A DNA stretch of 64,000 nucleotides, from the NCBI GenBank assembly GCA_936450465.1, contig OW388304.1:14117061-14181060 (forward strand). Direction: 5' to 3'. The position numbers and the translations under genes were made by a program. Under the pieces are notes generated by a model that searched no databases, was not told the DNA's origin, and was given only the letters and a program-made list of their open reading frames with translations. Shown in pieces: positions 11,685-27,100 of the stretch; the stretch's first letter is position 1, and every line of letters begins with the position of its first letter. The stretch is from Gibbula magus (Eukaryota; Mollusca; Gastropoda; Trochida; Trochidae).

Positions 11685-12261
11685 TACATATAAAGTTCAA
11701 CCAAACTCTCAAACATCAAGTATAAACATTACAATGTTAGGGTTATATCCCCAAGTCATCATATACCATTCTTATTGAGTTGTGATGTTGGCGAGCTATA
11801 GACTACTCGTGCCTATTGGTGTCGATTGACCGACAAAACGGAACGTTTTAAAGTCAATAAATGTAAAGTGTCAATGTACTCAGAACGTTGAATACCCACA
11901 TCCCAGATCAAGAGAGTAAAGTAATTTACTTGAAGGTATAAAAACTTAAACTCTTTGTGGGCGTCATTGCGCCGAACTATGTACAATCGGTAATAGAATT
12001 AATTCATTAATGCTTTCCTTGCTCTTAGCGCTAAACGTAAGTCTTTTAAAATCTATCGTTGTATTAAACATAAATAATTCCAAATATTTATTTTCGAATA
12101 TTTATTTACAATCACGAACCAATTATCTTTCGTTAATTGCTACTGTGTTATTTCTTCTGAAAAATGTCAATGTTTGTTTCAGCAAAATTTATCTACATGT
12201 ATGAATAATACGTGTACGCTTTGAAGTGACATTCTTCAATATCTAACTAGCTTCTGGAGCT
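11685..12261. other. Non-coding, no gene recognised
   Basis: No exon, repeat array or RNA gene could be supported here. Confidence 0.5.
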
Positions 12262-12625
12262 TTAAAGGGGCAGTAGCACGTTTTTTTCAAGGAAATAAGT
12301 CGATGTAATGTATTTGAAAAATAACGTCACCAATAGTAAAACACCCTTCTCTCTACGGAAAATCAAGTTAAAAAATGAGTGTACACGGTTCCGTAAAGCT
12401 ATGGGAATGGTTTTTCTCATTCAAAATAATTAATTGTGTTCACAATAAAATGGCCGCAATGCAATTTTTGCATTATAGGCAACATCGCTTTTATCACTAC
12501 GGATAATTGGTTTGTGTAATAAGATGTTTTACCCTCTGAAGTAAATATAAATGACATAAACTATCATTATAAATGGGAAATTTAAAAAAATAAAATTTGC
12601 AAAAAACGTGCTACTGCCCCTTTAA
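12262..12625. mobile_element. TTAA-flanked MITE, full-length copy (364 bp)
   Basis: It is bounded by TTAA on both sides (12262-12265 and 12622-12625). Next to these, the terminal inverted repeat AGGGGCAGTAGCACGTTTTT matches its partner perfectly. There is no open frame. A TTAA target duplication is the hallmark of piggyBac-type transposition, so I infer a non-autonomous piggyBac-like MITE. Interior phrases (ACGGATAATTGGTTTGTGTA, GATGTTTTAC) recur in the copies at 32.4 and 56.6 kb. Confidence 0.85.
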
Positions 12626-13464
12626 GGGCATACTGCTTTAATTGGTCAAAGAAAGGACACGTCTTTTAACAATGCTATTTTTCCGTTAATGTTGAAGCTC
12701 AATACTATAGTTATAAAAAGCTACTCTCAAATACATGCTATATTTTCAAGATGAAAACTAACCAAAGGTTTTATTTAACTTGTACCAACTTCATGCTTAA
12801 TTCTCCAGCCACAAGTCACGGTTTCCCTTTAATGACCTTAGATGACTACGATTGGTTTCAACAATAGGCCAGTGTTCTGAAAGGATGGAAAGTGGAAACT
12901 TTCCAAACATAAACTGAGATAATGAATTCGGATTAAGCCTAGAACGTGAAGGTGAACAATGTACAGCTAATATAAAGTTACGACTAAAGCCTCCAATAGT
13001 CACACCGATATACACATATATAATACAAATTGGGTTACCATAATATGATTTTGTATTGCAATCTTGGCACCCGTAATGCTTCTTTTCGTTTCATTATCAC
13101 AATTTTATCTAAACACGCAAGGCAAGTTCATTTTTCTATACTTTATCATTTCTATATTATAAGATTTCTCGGTGTAATTTGATTCAGGATTCAATAATCT
13201 ATACAAGTACTATAGTTTATCAGTATAAACCCTTAATCTCTGTTCTGTATTGGTAGGTGAGAATACTCGGATTAAGCCTTTAGTAATGTGAATTTATTTT
13301 GGACAAATCTGATGAATATATTGCCCTAATGCCTTTATTTGTAGTTTGGGATCATAACTTTTTCAAATCATTAGGGGATTTCGCCGACATTAACCAGTAA
13401 CTCTACTTCCTTTATAATCCTTATTATTCCCACCGGTATGTCAATCCATGGATTAACGGTGGTA
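12626..13464. other. Non-coding, no gene recognised
   Basis: AT-rich sequence between the MITE and the 49-bp minisatellite; nothing supportable. Confidence 0.5.
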
Positions 13465-16400
13465 CTTGAAACAGGAACAGCACAAAAAACACTAAACCTC
13501 CGACATAAACAACACATGAACTTATCTCCTGACACACAGTTGGTGCTGGTAACACGAACAGCACATGGACACATCTCCTGACACGCAGTGAGTGCTGATT
13601 ACATGAACAACACATGGACGCACCTCCTGACACACAGTGAGTGATGGTAACATGAACATCACATGGACACATCTCCTGACACGCAGTGAGTGCGGGTTAG
13701 ATGAACAGCACATGGACACACCTCCTGACTCGCAGTGAGTGCTGGTTACATGAACAGCACATGGACACACCTCCTGACACGCAGCGAGTGCTAGTAACAT
13801 GAACAGCACATGGACACACCTCCTGACTCGCAATGAGTGCTAGTTACATGAATAACATATGGACGCACCTCCTGACACGCAGTGAGTGCTGGTTACATGA
13901 ACAACACATGGACGCACCCCCTGACACACAGTGAGTGCTGGTTACATGAACATCACATGGACAGACCTCCTGACACGCAGTGAGTGCTGGTTAGATGAAC
14001 AGCACATGGTCACACCTCCTGACACGCAGTGAGTGCTAGTAACATGAGCAGCACATGGACACACCTCCTGACACGCAATGAGTGCTAGTTACATGAACAA
14101 CACATGGACGCACCTCCTGACACGCAATTCACAATGAGTGCTGGTAACATGAACAGCACATGGACACATCTCCTGACACGCAGTGAGTGCTGGCTACATG
14201 ACCAACACATGGACATATCTCCCGACACGCAGTGAGTGCTGGTTACATGACAAACACATGGACGCACCTCCTGACACGCAGTGAGTGCTGGTTACTTGAC
14301 CAACACATGGACACATCTCCTGACACGCAGTGAGTGCTGGTTACATGAACAGCACATGGACACATCTCCTGATATGCAGTGAGTGCTGGTTACATGGACA
14401 TCACATGGACACATCTCCTGACACGCAGTGAGTGCTGGTAACATGAACATCACATCGACACATCTCCTGACACGCAGTGAGTGTTGGTTACATGAACAGC
14501 ACAAGGACACATCTCCTGACACGCAGTGAGTGCTGGTAACATAAACAACACATGAACACACCTCCTGACACGCAGTGAGTGCTGGTAACATGAACAACAC
14601 ATGAACACACCTCCTGACACGCAGTGAGTGCTGGTTACATGGACAGCACATGGACACATCTCCTGATATGCAGTGAGTGCTGGTAACATGAACAGCACAT
14701 GGACACACCTCCTGACATGCAATGAGTGCTGGTTACATGAACAGCACATGGACACATCTCCTGATATGCAGTGAGTGCTGGTTACATGGACAACACATGG
14801 ACACATCTCCTGACATGCAGTGAGTGCTGGTAACATGAACATCACATGGACACATCTCCTGACACGCAGTGAGTGTTTGTTACATGAACAGCACATGGAC
14901 ACATCTCCTGACACGCAGTGAGTGCTGGTTACATAAACAACACATGGACGCACCTCCTGACACGCAGTGAGTGCTGGTAACATGAACAACACATGAACAC
15001 ACCTCCTGACACGCAGTCAGTGCTGGTAACATGAACATAACATGGACACACCTCCTGACACGCAGTGAGTGCTGGTAACATGAACAACACATGAACACAC
15101 CTCCTGACACGCAGTGAGCGCTGGTAACATGAACAACATATGAACACACCTCCTGACACGCAGTGAGTGCTGGTAACATGAACATCACATGGACACATCT
15201 CCTGACATGCAATGAGTGCTGGTTACATGGACAGCACATGGACACATCTCCTGACACGCAGTGAGTGCTAGTAACATGAACAGCACATGGACACATCTCC
15301 TGACATGCAATGAGTGCTGGTTACATGGACAGCACATGGACACATCTCCTGACACGCAGTGAGTGCTAGTAACATGGACAGCACATGGACACATCTCCTG
15401 GCATGCAATGAGTGCTGGTTACATGGACAGCACATGGACACATCTCCTGACACGCAGTGAGTGCTGGTTACATGAACAGCACATGGACACATCTCCTGAT
15501 ATGCAGTGAGTGCTGGTTACATGGACAGCACATGGACACATCTCCTGACATGCAGTGAGTGCTGGTTACATGGACAGCACATGGACACATCTCCTGACAT
15601 GCAGTGAGTGCTGGTTACATGGACAGCACATGGACACATCTCCTGACATGCAGTGAGTGCTGATTACAAGAACAACACATGGACACACCTCCTGACACGC
15701 AGTGAGTGCTGGTAAAGTGAACAGCACATGGACACACCTCCTGACATGTAGTGACTGCTGGTAACATGAACATCACATGAACACACCTCCTGACACGCAG
15801 TGAGTGCTGGTTACATGGACATCACATGGACACATCTCCTGACACGCAGTGAGTGCTGGTTACATGAACATCACATGGACACATTTCCTGACATGCAGTG
15901 AGTGCTCACTGCATGTCATGAGGTGTGTCCATGTGCTGTTCATGTTACCAGCACTCACTGCGTGTCAGGAGGTGTGTCCATGTGTTGTTCTTGTAATCAG
16001 CACTCACTGCATGTCAGGAGATGTGTCCATGTGCTGTCCATGTAACCAGCACTCACTGCATGTCAGGAGATGTGTCCATGTGCTGTCCATGTAACCAGCA
16101 CTCACTGCGTGTCAGGAGATGTGTCCATGTGATGTTCATGTAACCAGCACTCACTGCGTGTCAGGAGATGTGTCCATGTGATGTTCATGTAACCAGCACT
16201 CACTGCGTGTCAGGAGGTGTGTTCATGTGATGTTCATGTTACCAGCACTCACTGCATGTCAGGAGGTGTGTCGATGTGCTGTTCATGTTACCAGCACTCA
16301 CTGCGTGTCAGGAGGTGTGTCCATGTGTTGTCCATGTAACCAGCACTCACTGCATGTCAGGAGATGTGTCCATGTGCTGTCCATGTTACTAGCACTCACT

Positions 16401-18143
16401 GCGTGTCAGGAGATGTGTCCATGTGCTGTCCATGTAACCAGCACTCATTGCATGTCAGGAGATGTGTCCATGTGCTGTCCATGTTACTAGCACTCACTGC
16501 GTGTCAGGAGATGTGTCCATGTGCTGTCCATTTTACCAGCACTCAGTGCATGTCAGGAGATGTGTCCATGTGCTGTTCATGTTACTAGCACTCACTGCGT
16601 GTCAGGAGATGTGTCCATGTGCTGTCCATGTAACCAGCACTCATTGCATGTCAGGAGATGTGTCCATGTGATGTTCATGTTACCAGCACTCACTGCGTGT
16701 CAGGAGGTGTGTTCATATGTTGTTCATGTTACCAGCGCTCACTGTGTGTCAGGAGGTGTGTTCATATGTTGTTCATGTTACCAGCACTCACTGCGTGTCA
16801 GGAGGTGTGTTCATATGTTGTTCATGTTACCAGCGCTTACTGTGTGTCAGGAGGTGTGTTCATATGTTGTTCATGTTACCAGCACTCACTGCGTGCCAGG
16901 AGATGTGTCCATGTGATGTTCATGTAACCAGCACTCACTGCGTGTCAGGAGATGTGTCCATGTGATGTTCATGTAACCAGCACTCACTGCATGTCAGGAG
17001 ATGTGTCATGCAGTGAGTGCTGATTACAAGAACAACACATGGACACACCTCCTGACACGCAGTGAGTGCTGGTAACATGAACAGCACATGGACACACCTC
17101 CTGACATGCAGTGAGTGCTGGTAACATGAACATCACATGAACACACCTCCTGACACGCAGTGAGTGCTGGTTACATGGACATCACATGGACACATCTCCT
17201 GACACGCAGTGAGTGCTGGTAACATGAACATCACATGGACACATCTCCTGACACGCAGTGAGTGCTGGTTACATGAACATCACATGGACACATCTCCTGA
17301 CATGCAGTGAGTGCTGGTTACATGAACATCACATGGACACATCTCCTGACACGCAGTGAGTGCTGGTTACATGAACATCACATGGACACATCTCCTGACA
17401 CGCAGTGAGTGCTGGTTACATGAACATCACATGGACACACCTCCTGACATGCAGTGAGTGCTGGTTACATGGACAACACATGGACACACCTCCTGACATG
17501 CAGTGAGTGCTGGTAACATGAACATCACATGAACACACCTCCTGACACGCAGTGAGTGCTGGTTACATGAACATCACATGGACACATCTCCTGACACGCA
17601 GTGAGTGCTGGTTACATGAACATCACATGGACACATCTCCTGACACGCAGTGAGTGCTGGTTACATGGACAGCACATGGACACATCTCCTGACATGCAGT
17701 GAGTGCTGGTTACATGGACAGCACATGGACACACCTCCTGACATGCAGTAAGTGCTGATTACAAGAACAACACATGGACACACCTCCTGACACGCAGTGA
17801 GTGCTGGTAAAATGAACAGCACATGGACACACCTCCTGACATGCAGTGAGTGCTGGTAACATGAACATCACATGAACACACCTCCTGACACGCAGTGAGT
17901 GCTGGTTACATGAACATCACATGAACACATCTCCTGACACGCAGTGAGTGCTGATTACAAGAACAACACATGGACACACCTCCTGACACGCAGTGAGTGC
18001 ATGGACACATCTCCTGACACGCAGTGAGTGCTGGTAACATTACCAACACATGAACACGTCTCCTGACACGCAGTGGGTGCTTGTAAAATGAACAACATAT
18101 GAACACACCTCCTGACAAACAGTTGGTGCTGGTAACATTAACA
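13465..18143. repeat. 49-bp minisatellite array (~93 units) with an inverted central block
   Basis: The unit is 49 bp, roughly ACACATCTCCTGACACGCAG + TGAGTGCTGGTTACATGAAC + AGCACATGG. Units vary at a few fixed positions (CACG/CATG, GGTTAC/GGTAAC, CAGC/CATC/CAAC). Both outer edges carry the same rarer variant ACAGTTGGTGCTGGTAAC. Because 49 is not a multiple of 3, cysteine-rich frames arise on either strand with a 147-bp period; they are by-products, not genes. Variant units such as GATTACAAGAACAACACATG recur at about 15661, 17028, 17757 and 17952, showing multi-unit duplications. Confidence 0.97.
15905..17006 (-). repeat. Inverted 1.1-kb block inside the 49-bp array
   Basis: At 15905 the array switches strand and at 17007 it switches back. 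The first junction is a near-perfect palindrome (15890-15917), GACATGCAGTGAG-TG-CTCACTGCATGTC. The second is abrupt (ATGTGT then CATGCAGTGAG). The variant units within the block repeat, in reverse complement, those seen to its left, such as the GATTACAAGAACAAC unit and the GAACAACATATGAACAC unit. It is therefore an inverted duplicate rather than a simple flip, and the left half could fold back on it over about 1 kb. Confidence 0.9.
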
Positions 18144-18736
18144 GTAGAAGAACACTGACAGATACGATGGTTCATGCAATATGGAAACAAAAGTATTCAA
18201 ACTTCATTCTTAAACTTAAGATATACAAGATATATAAGATATACAATATATACATCTATTTTTCAAAGACGTGTTTTACACATTTTATGCCACGAGTTGG
18301 ATATGTCATCTTCTGATGTTCAAAATTGTCCATCACAGAATTACTATTATCAAATACGTCAGATATATCAACCTCTTATTTCCACTATAAATATAACTCA
18401 CAGATCTGCGTGTGAAGTAGTGATATACTATTTGCTCAGATCAATGAAAACATCAAATATCAGCATATCTACACTTAGCTACAATGAGCATTTGCAGATA
18501 TGGTTAAAATGATATTGTAGATCTGTGTGTAGCCACAATATCTGCTACATATATCAAATAATCATCGACATATCTTAATATCACCCGAGTGTCTTCTGAT
18601 TTTAAATACACCATAATGAGTTGAAAAAAGTTACAATTACAACCAAAATTTAGCTCGTTGTCATGGGGGTACCTTTGATATTTCAGTAGACCATACACTC
18701 ATACTTCTTTCACACTTTATATCTTATATTTAATTT
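18144..18736. other. Non-coding spacer between two satellite arrays
   Basis: Unique AT-rich sequence with a short run of AGATATA steps (18220-18260) and partial inverted repeats around GCAGATAT / ATATCTGC (18493-18545). No gene recognised. Confidence 0.5.
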
Positions 18737-20680
18737 AGTATGATACACTGGTGCAATATGATACACTGGTGCAGTATGATACACTGGTGCAGTATGATAC
18801 ACTGGTGCAGTATGATACACTGGTGCAGTATGATACACTGGTGTATATGATACACTGGTGTATATGATACACTGGTGTAGTATGATACACTGTTGCAGTA
18901 TGATACACTGGTGCAGTATGATACACTGGTGCAGTATGATACACTGGTGTATATGATACGGTGGTGTAGCATGATACAATGGTGCAGTATGATACACTGG
19001 TGCAGTATGATACAATGGTGCAGTATGATACAATGGTGTAGTATGATACGGTGGTGAAGCATGATACAATGGTGCAGTATGATACACTGGTGCAGTATGA
19101 TACAATGGTGAAGTATGATACACTGGTGCAGTATCATACACTGGTGCAGTATGATACAATGGTGCAGTATGATACAATGGTGTAGTATGATACAATGGTG
19201 TCGTATGATACACTGGTTCAGTATGATACAATGGTGCAGTAAGATACACTGGTGCAGTATAATACACTGGTGCAGTATGATGCACTGGTGCAGTATGATA
19301 CACTGGTGTAGTATGATACACTGGTGTAGTATGATACACTGGTGTAGTATGATACACTGGTGTAGTATGATACAATGGTGCAGTATGATACACTGGTGCA
19401 GTATGATACAATGATGTAGTATGATACAATGGTGCAGTATGATACACTGGTACAGTATGATACACTGTCGCAGTATGATACAATGGTGCAGTATGATACA
19501 ATGGTACAGTAGGATACACTGGTGCAGTATGATACACTGGTGTAGTTTGATACACTGTTGCAGTATGATACACTGGTGCAGTATGATACACTGGTGCAGT
19601 ATGATACAATGGTGCAGTATGATACACTGGTGCAGTATGATACAATGGTGTAGTATGATACAATGGTGCAGTATGATACACTGGTACAGTATGATACACT
19701 GTCGCAGTATGATACAATGGTGCAGTATGATACAATGGTACAGTAGGATACACTGGTGCAGTATGATACACTGGTGTAGTTTGATACACTGTTGCAGTAT
19801 GATACAATGGTGCAGTATGATACACTGGTGCAGTATGATACAATGGTGCAGTATGATACACTGGTGCAGTATGATACAATGGTGCAGTATGATACAATGG
19901 TACAGTAGGATACACTGGTGCAGTATGATACACTGGTGTAGTTTGATACACTGTTGCAGTATGATACAATGGTGCAGTATGATACACTGTTGCAGTATGA
20001 TACAATGGTGCAGTATGATACACTGGTGCAGTATGATACACTGGTGCAGTATGATACACTGGTGCAGTATGATACAATGGTGCAGTATGATACACTGGTG
20101 CAGTATGATACACTGGTGCAGTATGATACACTGGTGCAGTATGATACAAAGGTGCAGTATGATACAATGGTGCAGTATGATACACTTGTGCAGTATGATA
20201 CACTTGTGCAGTATGATACACTGGTGCAAAATGATACACTGGTGCAGTATGATACAATGGTGCAGTATGATACACCGGTGCAGTATGATACACTGGTGCA
20301 GTATGATACAATGGTGCAGTATGATACAATGGTGTAGTATGATACACTGGTGCAGTATGATACAATGGTGCAGTATGATACACTGGTACAGTATGATACA
20401 GTGGTGTTGTATGATACACTGGTGCAGTTTGATTCAATGGTGCAGTATGATACAATGGTGTAGTATGATACACTGGTGTATTATGATACAATAGTGCAGT
20501 ATGATACACTGGTGCAGTATTATACACTGGTGGAGTCTGATACACTGCTGCAGTATGATACACTGCTGTAGTATTATACACTGGTGTAGTATGATACACT
20601 GGTAAAGTATTATACACTGCTGTAGTATGATACACTGGTGTAGTATGATACACTGGTAAAGTATTATACACTGCTGTAGT

Positions 20681-23600
20681 GTGATACACTGGTGCAGTAT
20701 TATACACTGGTGGAGTCTGATACACTGGTGCAGTATGATACACTTGTACAGTATGATACACTGGTGTAGTATGATACACTGGTGTAGTATGATACACTGG
20801 TATAGTATGATACACTGGTGCAGTATTATACACTGGTGGAGTCTGATACACTGGTGCAGTATGATACACTTGTACAGTATGATACACTGGTGTAGTATGA
20901 TACACTGCTGTAGTATTATACACTGGTGTAGTATGATACACTGGTAAAGTATTATACACTGCTGTAGTATGATACACTGGTGTAGTATGATACACTTGTA
21001 CAGTATGATACACTGGTGCAGTATGATACACTGCTGTAGTATTATACACTGGTAAAGTATTATACACTGCTGTAGTATGATACACTGGTGTAGTATGATA
21101 CACTGGTAAAGTATTATACACTGCTGTAGTATGATACACTGGTGCAGTATTATACACTGGTGGAGTCTGATACACTGGTGCAGTATGATACACTTGTACA
21201 GTATGATACACTGGTGTAGTATGATACACTGGTGTAGTATGATACACTGGTAAAGTATTATACACTGGTGCAGTATGATACACTGGTGCAGTATTATACA
21301 CTGGTGGAGTCTGATACACTGGTGTAGTATGATACACTGGTATGGTATGATACAATGGTGTAGTATGATACAATGGTGCAGTATGATACACTGGTAAAGT
21401 ATTATACACTGGTGCAGTATGATACACTGGTGCAGTATGATACATTGGTGTATAATAATACAAGGGTGTAGTATGATACACTGGTGTAGTATGATACACT
21501 GGTGTTGCATGATACACTGTTGCAGTATGATACACTGGTACAGTATGATACACTGGTGTTGCATGATACACTGTTGCAGTATGATACACTGTTGCAGTAT
21601 GATACACTGGTACAGTATGATACACTGGTGCAGTATGATACACTGGTGCAGTATGATACACTGGTACAGTATGATACACTGGTACAGTATGATACACTGG
21701 TACAGTATGATACACTGGTGCAGTATGATACAATGGTGTAGTATGATACACTGGTGTAGTATGATACACTGGTGCAGTATCATACACTGGTACAGTATGA
21801 TACAATGGTGTAGTATGATACAATGGTGTAGTATGACTCACTGGTGTAGTATGATACACTGGTGCAGTATGATACACTGGTGCAGTATGATACACTAGTG
21901 CAGTATGATACACTGGTGCAGTATGATACAATGGTGTAGTATGATACAAGGGTGTAGTATGATACATTGGTGTAGTATGATACACTGGTGTAGTATGATA
22001 CACTGGTAAAGTATTATACACTGCTGTAGTATGATACACTGGTGCAGTATTATACACTGGTGGAGTCTGATACACTGGTGCAGTATGATACACTTGTACA
22101 GTATGATACACTGGTGTAGTATGATACACTGGTGTAGTATGATACACTGGTATAGTATGATACACTGGTGCAGTATTATACACTGGTGGAGTCTGATACA
22201 CTGGTGCAGTATGATACACTTGTACAGTATGATACACTGGTGTAGTATGATACACTGCTGTAGTATTATACACTGGTGTAGTATGATACACTGGTAAAGT
22301 ATTATACACTGCTGTAGTATGATACACTGGTGTAGTATGATACACTTGTACAGTATGATACACTGGTGCAGTATGATACACTGCTGTAGTATTATACACT
22401 GGTAAAGTATTATACACTGCTGTAGTATGATACACTGGTGTAGTATGATACACTGGTAAAGTATTATACACTGCTGTAGTATGATACACTGGTGCAGTAT
22501 TATACACTGGTGGAGTCTGATACACTGGTGCAGTATGATACACTTGTACAGTATGATACACTGGTGTAGTATGATACACTGGTGTAGTATGATACACTGG
22601 TAAAGTATTATACACTGGTGCAGTATGATACACTGGTGCAGTATTATACACTGGTGGAGTCTGATACACTGGTGTAGTATGATACACTGGTATGGTATGA
22701 TACAATGGTGTAGTATGATACAATGGTGCAGTATGATACACTGGTAAAGTATTATACACTGGTGCAGTATGATACACTGGTGCAGTATGATACATTGGTG
22801 TATAATAATACAAGGGTGTAGTATGATACACTGGTGTAGTATGATACACTGGTGTTGCATGATACACTGTTGCAGTATGATACACTGGTACAGTATGATA
22901 CACTGGTGTTGCATGATACACTGTTGCAGTATGATACACTGTTGCAGTATGATACACTGGTACAGTATGATACACTGGTGCAGTATGATACACTGGTGCA
23001 GTATGATACACTGGTACAGTATGATACACTGGTACAGTATGATACACTGGTACAGTATGATACACTGGTGCAGTATGATACAATGGTGTAGTATGATACA
23101 CTGGTGTAGTATGATACACTGGTGCAGTATCATACACTGGTACAGTATGATACAATGGTGTAGTATGATACAATGGTGTAGTATGACTCACTGGTGTAGT
23201 ATGATACACTGGTGCAGTATGATACACTGGTGCAGTATGATACACTAGTGCAGTATGATACACTGGTGCAGTATGATACAATGGTGTAGTATGATACAAG
23301 GGTGTAGTATGATACATTGGTGTAGTATGATACACTGGTGTAGTATGATACACTGGTAAAGTATTATACACTGCTGTAGTATGATACACTGGTGCAGTAT
23401 TATACACTGGTGGAGTCTGATACACTGGTGCAGTATGATACACTTGTACAGTATGATACACTGGTGTAGTATGATACACTGGTGTAGTATGATACACTGG
23501 TATAGTATGATACACTGGTGCAGTATTATACACTGGTGGAGTCTGATACACTGGTGCAGTATGATACACTTGTACAGTATGATACACTGGTGTAGTATGA

Positions 23601-24130
23601 TACACTGCTGTAGTATTATACACTGGTGTAGTATGATACACTGGTAAAGTATTATACACTGCTGTAGTATGATACACTGGTGTAGTATGATACACTTGTA
23701 CAGTATGATACACTGGTGCAGTATGATACACTGCTGTAGTATTATACACTGGTGTAGTATGATACACTGGTAAAGTATTATACACTGCTGTAGTATGATA
23801 CACTGGTGTAGTATGATACACTGGTAAAGTATTATACACTGCTGTAGTATGATACACTGGTGCAGTATTATACACTGGTGGAGTCTGATACACTGGTGCA
23901 GTATGATACACTTGTACAGTATGATACACTGGTGTAGTATGATACACTGGTGTAGTATGATACACTGGTAAAGTATTATACACTGGTGCAGTATGATACA
24001 CTGGTGCAGTATTATACACTGGTGGAGTCTGATACACTGGTGTAGTATGATACACTGGTATGGTATGATACAATGGTGTAGTATGATACAATGGTGCAGT
24101 ATGATACACTGGTAAAGTATTATACACTGG
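20681..24130. repeat. Higher-order repeat of ~1,350 bp within the 18-bp array
   Basis: The same ordered string of unit variants starts at 20681, 22031 and 23381 (steps of 1,350 bp = 75 units). A second landmark recurs at 21419, 22769 and 24137 (steps of 1,350 and 1,368). Copies are nearly identical, including rare variants such as ATGACTCACTGG and TATCATACACTGG at matched positions in the first two copies. This points to recent block duplication by unequal exchange, or to an assembly effect. Confidence 0.85.
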
Positions 24131-24136
24131 TGCAGT

Positions 24137-27100
24137 ATGATACACTGGTGCAGTATGATACATTGGTGTATAATGATACAAGGGTGTAGTATGATACACT
24201 GGTGTAGTATGATACACTGGTGTTGCATGATACACTGTTGCAGTATGATACACTGGTACAGTATGATACACTGGTGTTGCATGATACACTGTTGCAGTAT
24301 GATACACTGGTGCAGTATGATACACTGGTGCAGTATGATACACTGGTGCAGTATGATACACTGGTGCAGTATGATACACTGGTACAGTATGATACACTGG
24401 TACAGTATGATACACTGGTACAGTATGATACACTGGTGCAGTATGATACAATGGTGTAGTATGATACACTGGTGTAGTATGATACACTGGTGCAGTATGA
24501 TACACTGGTACAGTATGATACAATGGTGTAGTATGATACAATGGTGTAGTATGACACACTGGTGTAGTATGATACACTGGTGCAGTATGATACACTGGTG
24601 CAGTATGATACACTAGTGCAGTATGATACACTGGTGCAGTATGATACAATGGTGTAGTATGATACAAGGGTGTAGTATGATACATTGGTGTAGTATGATA
24701 CACTGGTGTAGTATGATACACTGTTGCAGTATGATACACTGGTGCAGTATGATACACTAGTGCAGTATGATACACTGGTGCAGTATGATACAATGGTGTA
24801 GTATGATACAAGGGTGCAGTATGATACAATGGTGCAGCATGATACACTGTTGCAGTATGATACACTGGTACAGTATGATACACTGGTGTTGCATGATACA
24901 CTGTTGCAGTATGATACACTGGTGCAGTATGATACACTGTTGCAGTATGATACACTGGTGCAGTATGATACACTGTTGCAGTATGATACACTGGTGCAGT
25001 ATGATACACTGGTGTTGCATGATACACTGGTGCAGTATGATACACTGGTGCAGTATGATACACTGGTGCAGTATGATACACTGGTGTTGCATGATACACT
25101 GTTGCAGTATGATACACTGTTGCAGTATGATACACTGTTGCAGTATGATACACTGTTGCAGTATGATACACTGGTACAGTATGATACAATGGTGTAGTAT
25201 GATACAATGGTGTAGTATGACACACTGGTGTAGTATGATACACTGTTGCAGTATGATAAACTGGTGCAGTATGATACACTGTTGCAGTATGATACACTGG
25301 TACAGTATGATACAATGGTGTAGTATGATACAATGGTGTAGTATGACACACTGGTGTAGTATGATACACTGGTGGAGTCTGATACCCTGGTGCAGTATGA
25401 TACACTTGTACAGTATGATACACTGGTGTAGTATGATACACTGGTGTAGTATGATACACTGGTATAGTATGATACACTGGTGCAGTATTATACACTGGTG
25501 GAGTCTGATACACTGGTGCAGTATGATACACTTGTACAGTATGATACACTGGTGTAGTATGATACACTGCTGTAGTATTATACACTGGTGTAGTATGATA
25601 CACTGGTAAAGTATTATACACTGCTGTAGTATGATACACTGGTGTAGTATGATACACTTGTACAGTATGATACACTGGTGCAGTATGATACACTGCTGTA
25701 GTATTATACACTGGTGTAGTATGATACACTGGTAAAGTATTATACACTGCTGTAGTATGATACACTGGTGTAGTATGATACACTGGTAAAGTATTATACA
25801 CTGCTGTAGTATGATACACTGGTGCAGTATTATACACTGGTGGAGTCTGATACACTGGTGCAGTATGATACACTTGTACAGTATGATACACTGACGTAGT
25901 ATGATACACTGGTGTAGTATGATACACTGGTAAAGTATTATACACTGGTGCAGTATGATACACTGGTGCAGTATTATACACTGGTGGAGTCTGATACACT
26001 GGTGTAGTATGATACACTGGTATGGTATGATACAATGGTGTAGTATGATACAATGGTGCAGTATGATACACTGGTAAAGTATTATACACTGGTGCAGTAT
26101 GATACACTGGTGCAGTATGATACATTGGTGTATAATGATACAAGGGTGTAGTATGATACACTGGTGTAGCATGATACACTGGTGTTGCATGATACACTGT
26201 TGCAGTATGATACACTGGTACAGTATGATACACTGGTGTTGCATGATACACTGTTGCAGTATGATACACTGTTGCAGTATGATACACTGGTACAGTATGA
26301 TACACTGGTGCAGTATGATACACTGGTGCAGTATGATACACTGGTACAGTATGATACACTGGTACAGTATGATACACTGGTACAGTATGATACACTGGTG
26401 CAGTATGATACAATGGTGTAGTATGATACACTGGTGTAGTATGATACACTGGTGCAGTATGATACACTGGTACAGTATGATACAATGGTGTAGTATGATA
26501 CAATGGTGTAGTATGACACACTGGTGTAGTATGATACACTGGTGCAGTATGATACACTGGTGCAGTATGATACACTGGTGCAGTATGATACACTGGTGCA
26601 GTATGATACACTGGTGTAGTATGATACAAGGGTGTAGTATGATACATTGGTGTAGTATGATACACTGGTGTAGTATGATACACTGTTGCAGTATGATACA
26701 CTGGTGCAGTATGATACACTAGTGCAGTATGATACACTGGTGCAGTATGATACAATGGTGTAGTATGATACAAGGGTGCAGTATGATACAATGGTGCAGC
26801 ATGATACACTGTTGCAGTATGATACACTGGTACAGTATGATACACTGGTGTTGCATGATACACTGGTGCAGTATGATACACTGGTGCAGTATGATACACT
26901 GTTGCAGTATGATACACTGGTGCAGTATGATACACTGTTGCAGTATGATACACTGGTGCAGTATGATACACTGGTGTTGCATGATACACTGGTGCAGTAT
27001 GATACACTGGTGCAGTATGATACACTGGTGCAGTATGATACACTGGTGTTGCATGATACACTGTTGCAGTATGATACACTGTTGCAGTATGATACACTGT

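Noticed and set aside
13371..18190. Cysteine-rich ORFs (CQEMCPCAVHVTSTHC type) on both strands
   Set aside because: A 49-bp tandem unit read in three successive frames gives a 147-bp coding-like period. The same strings appear on the opposite strand in the inverted block, and there is no start context, signal peptide or splice structure.
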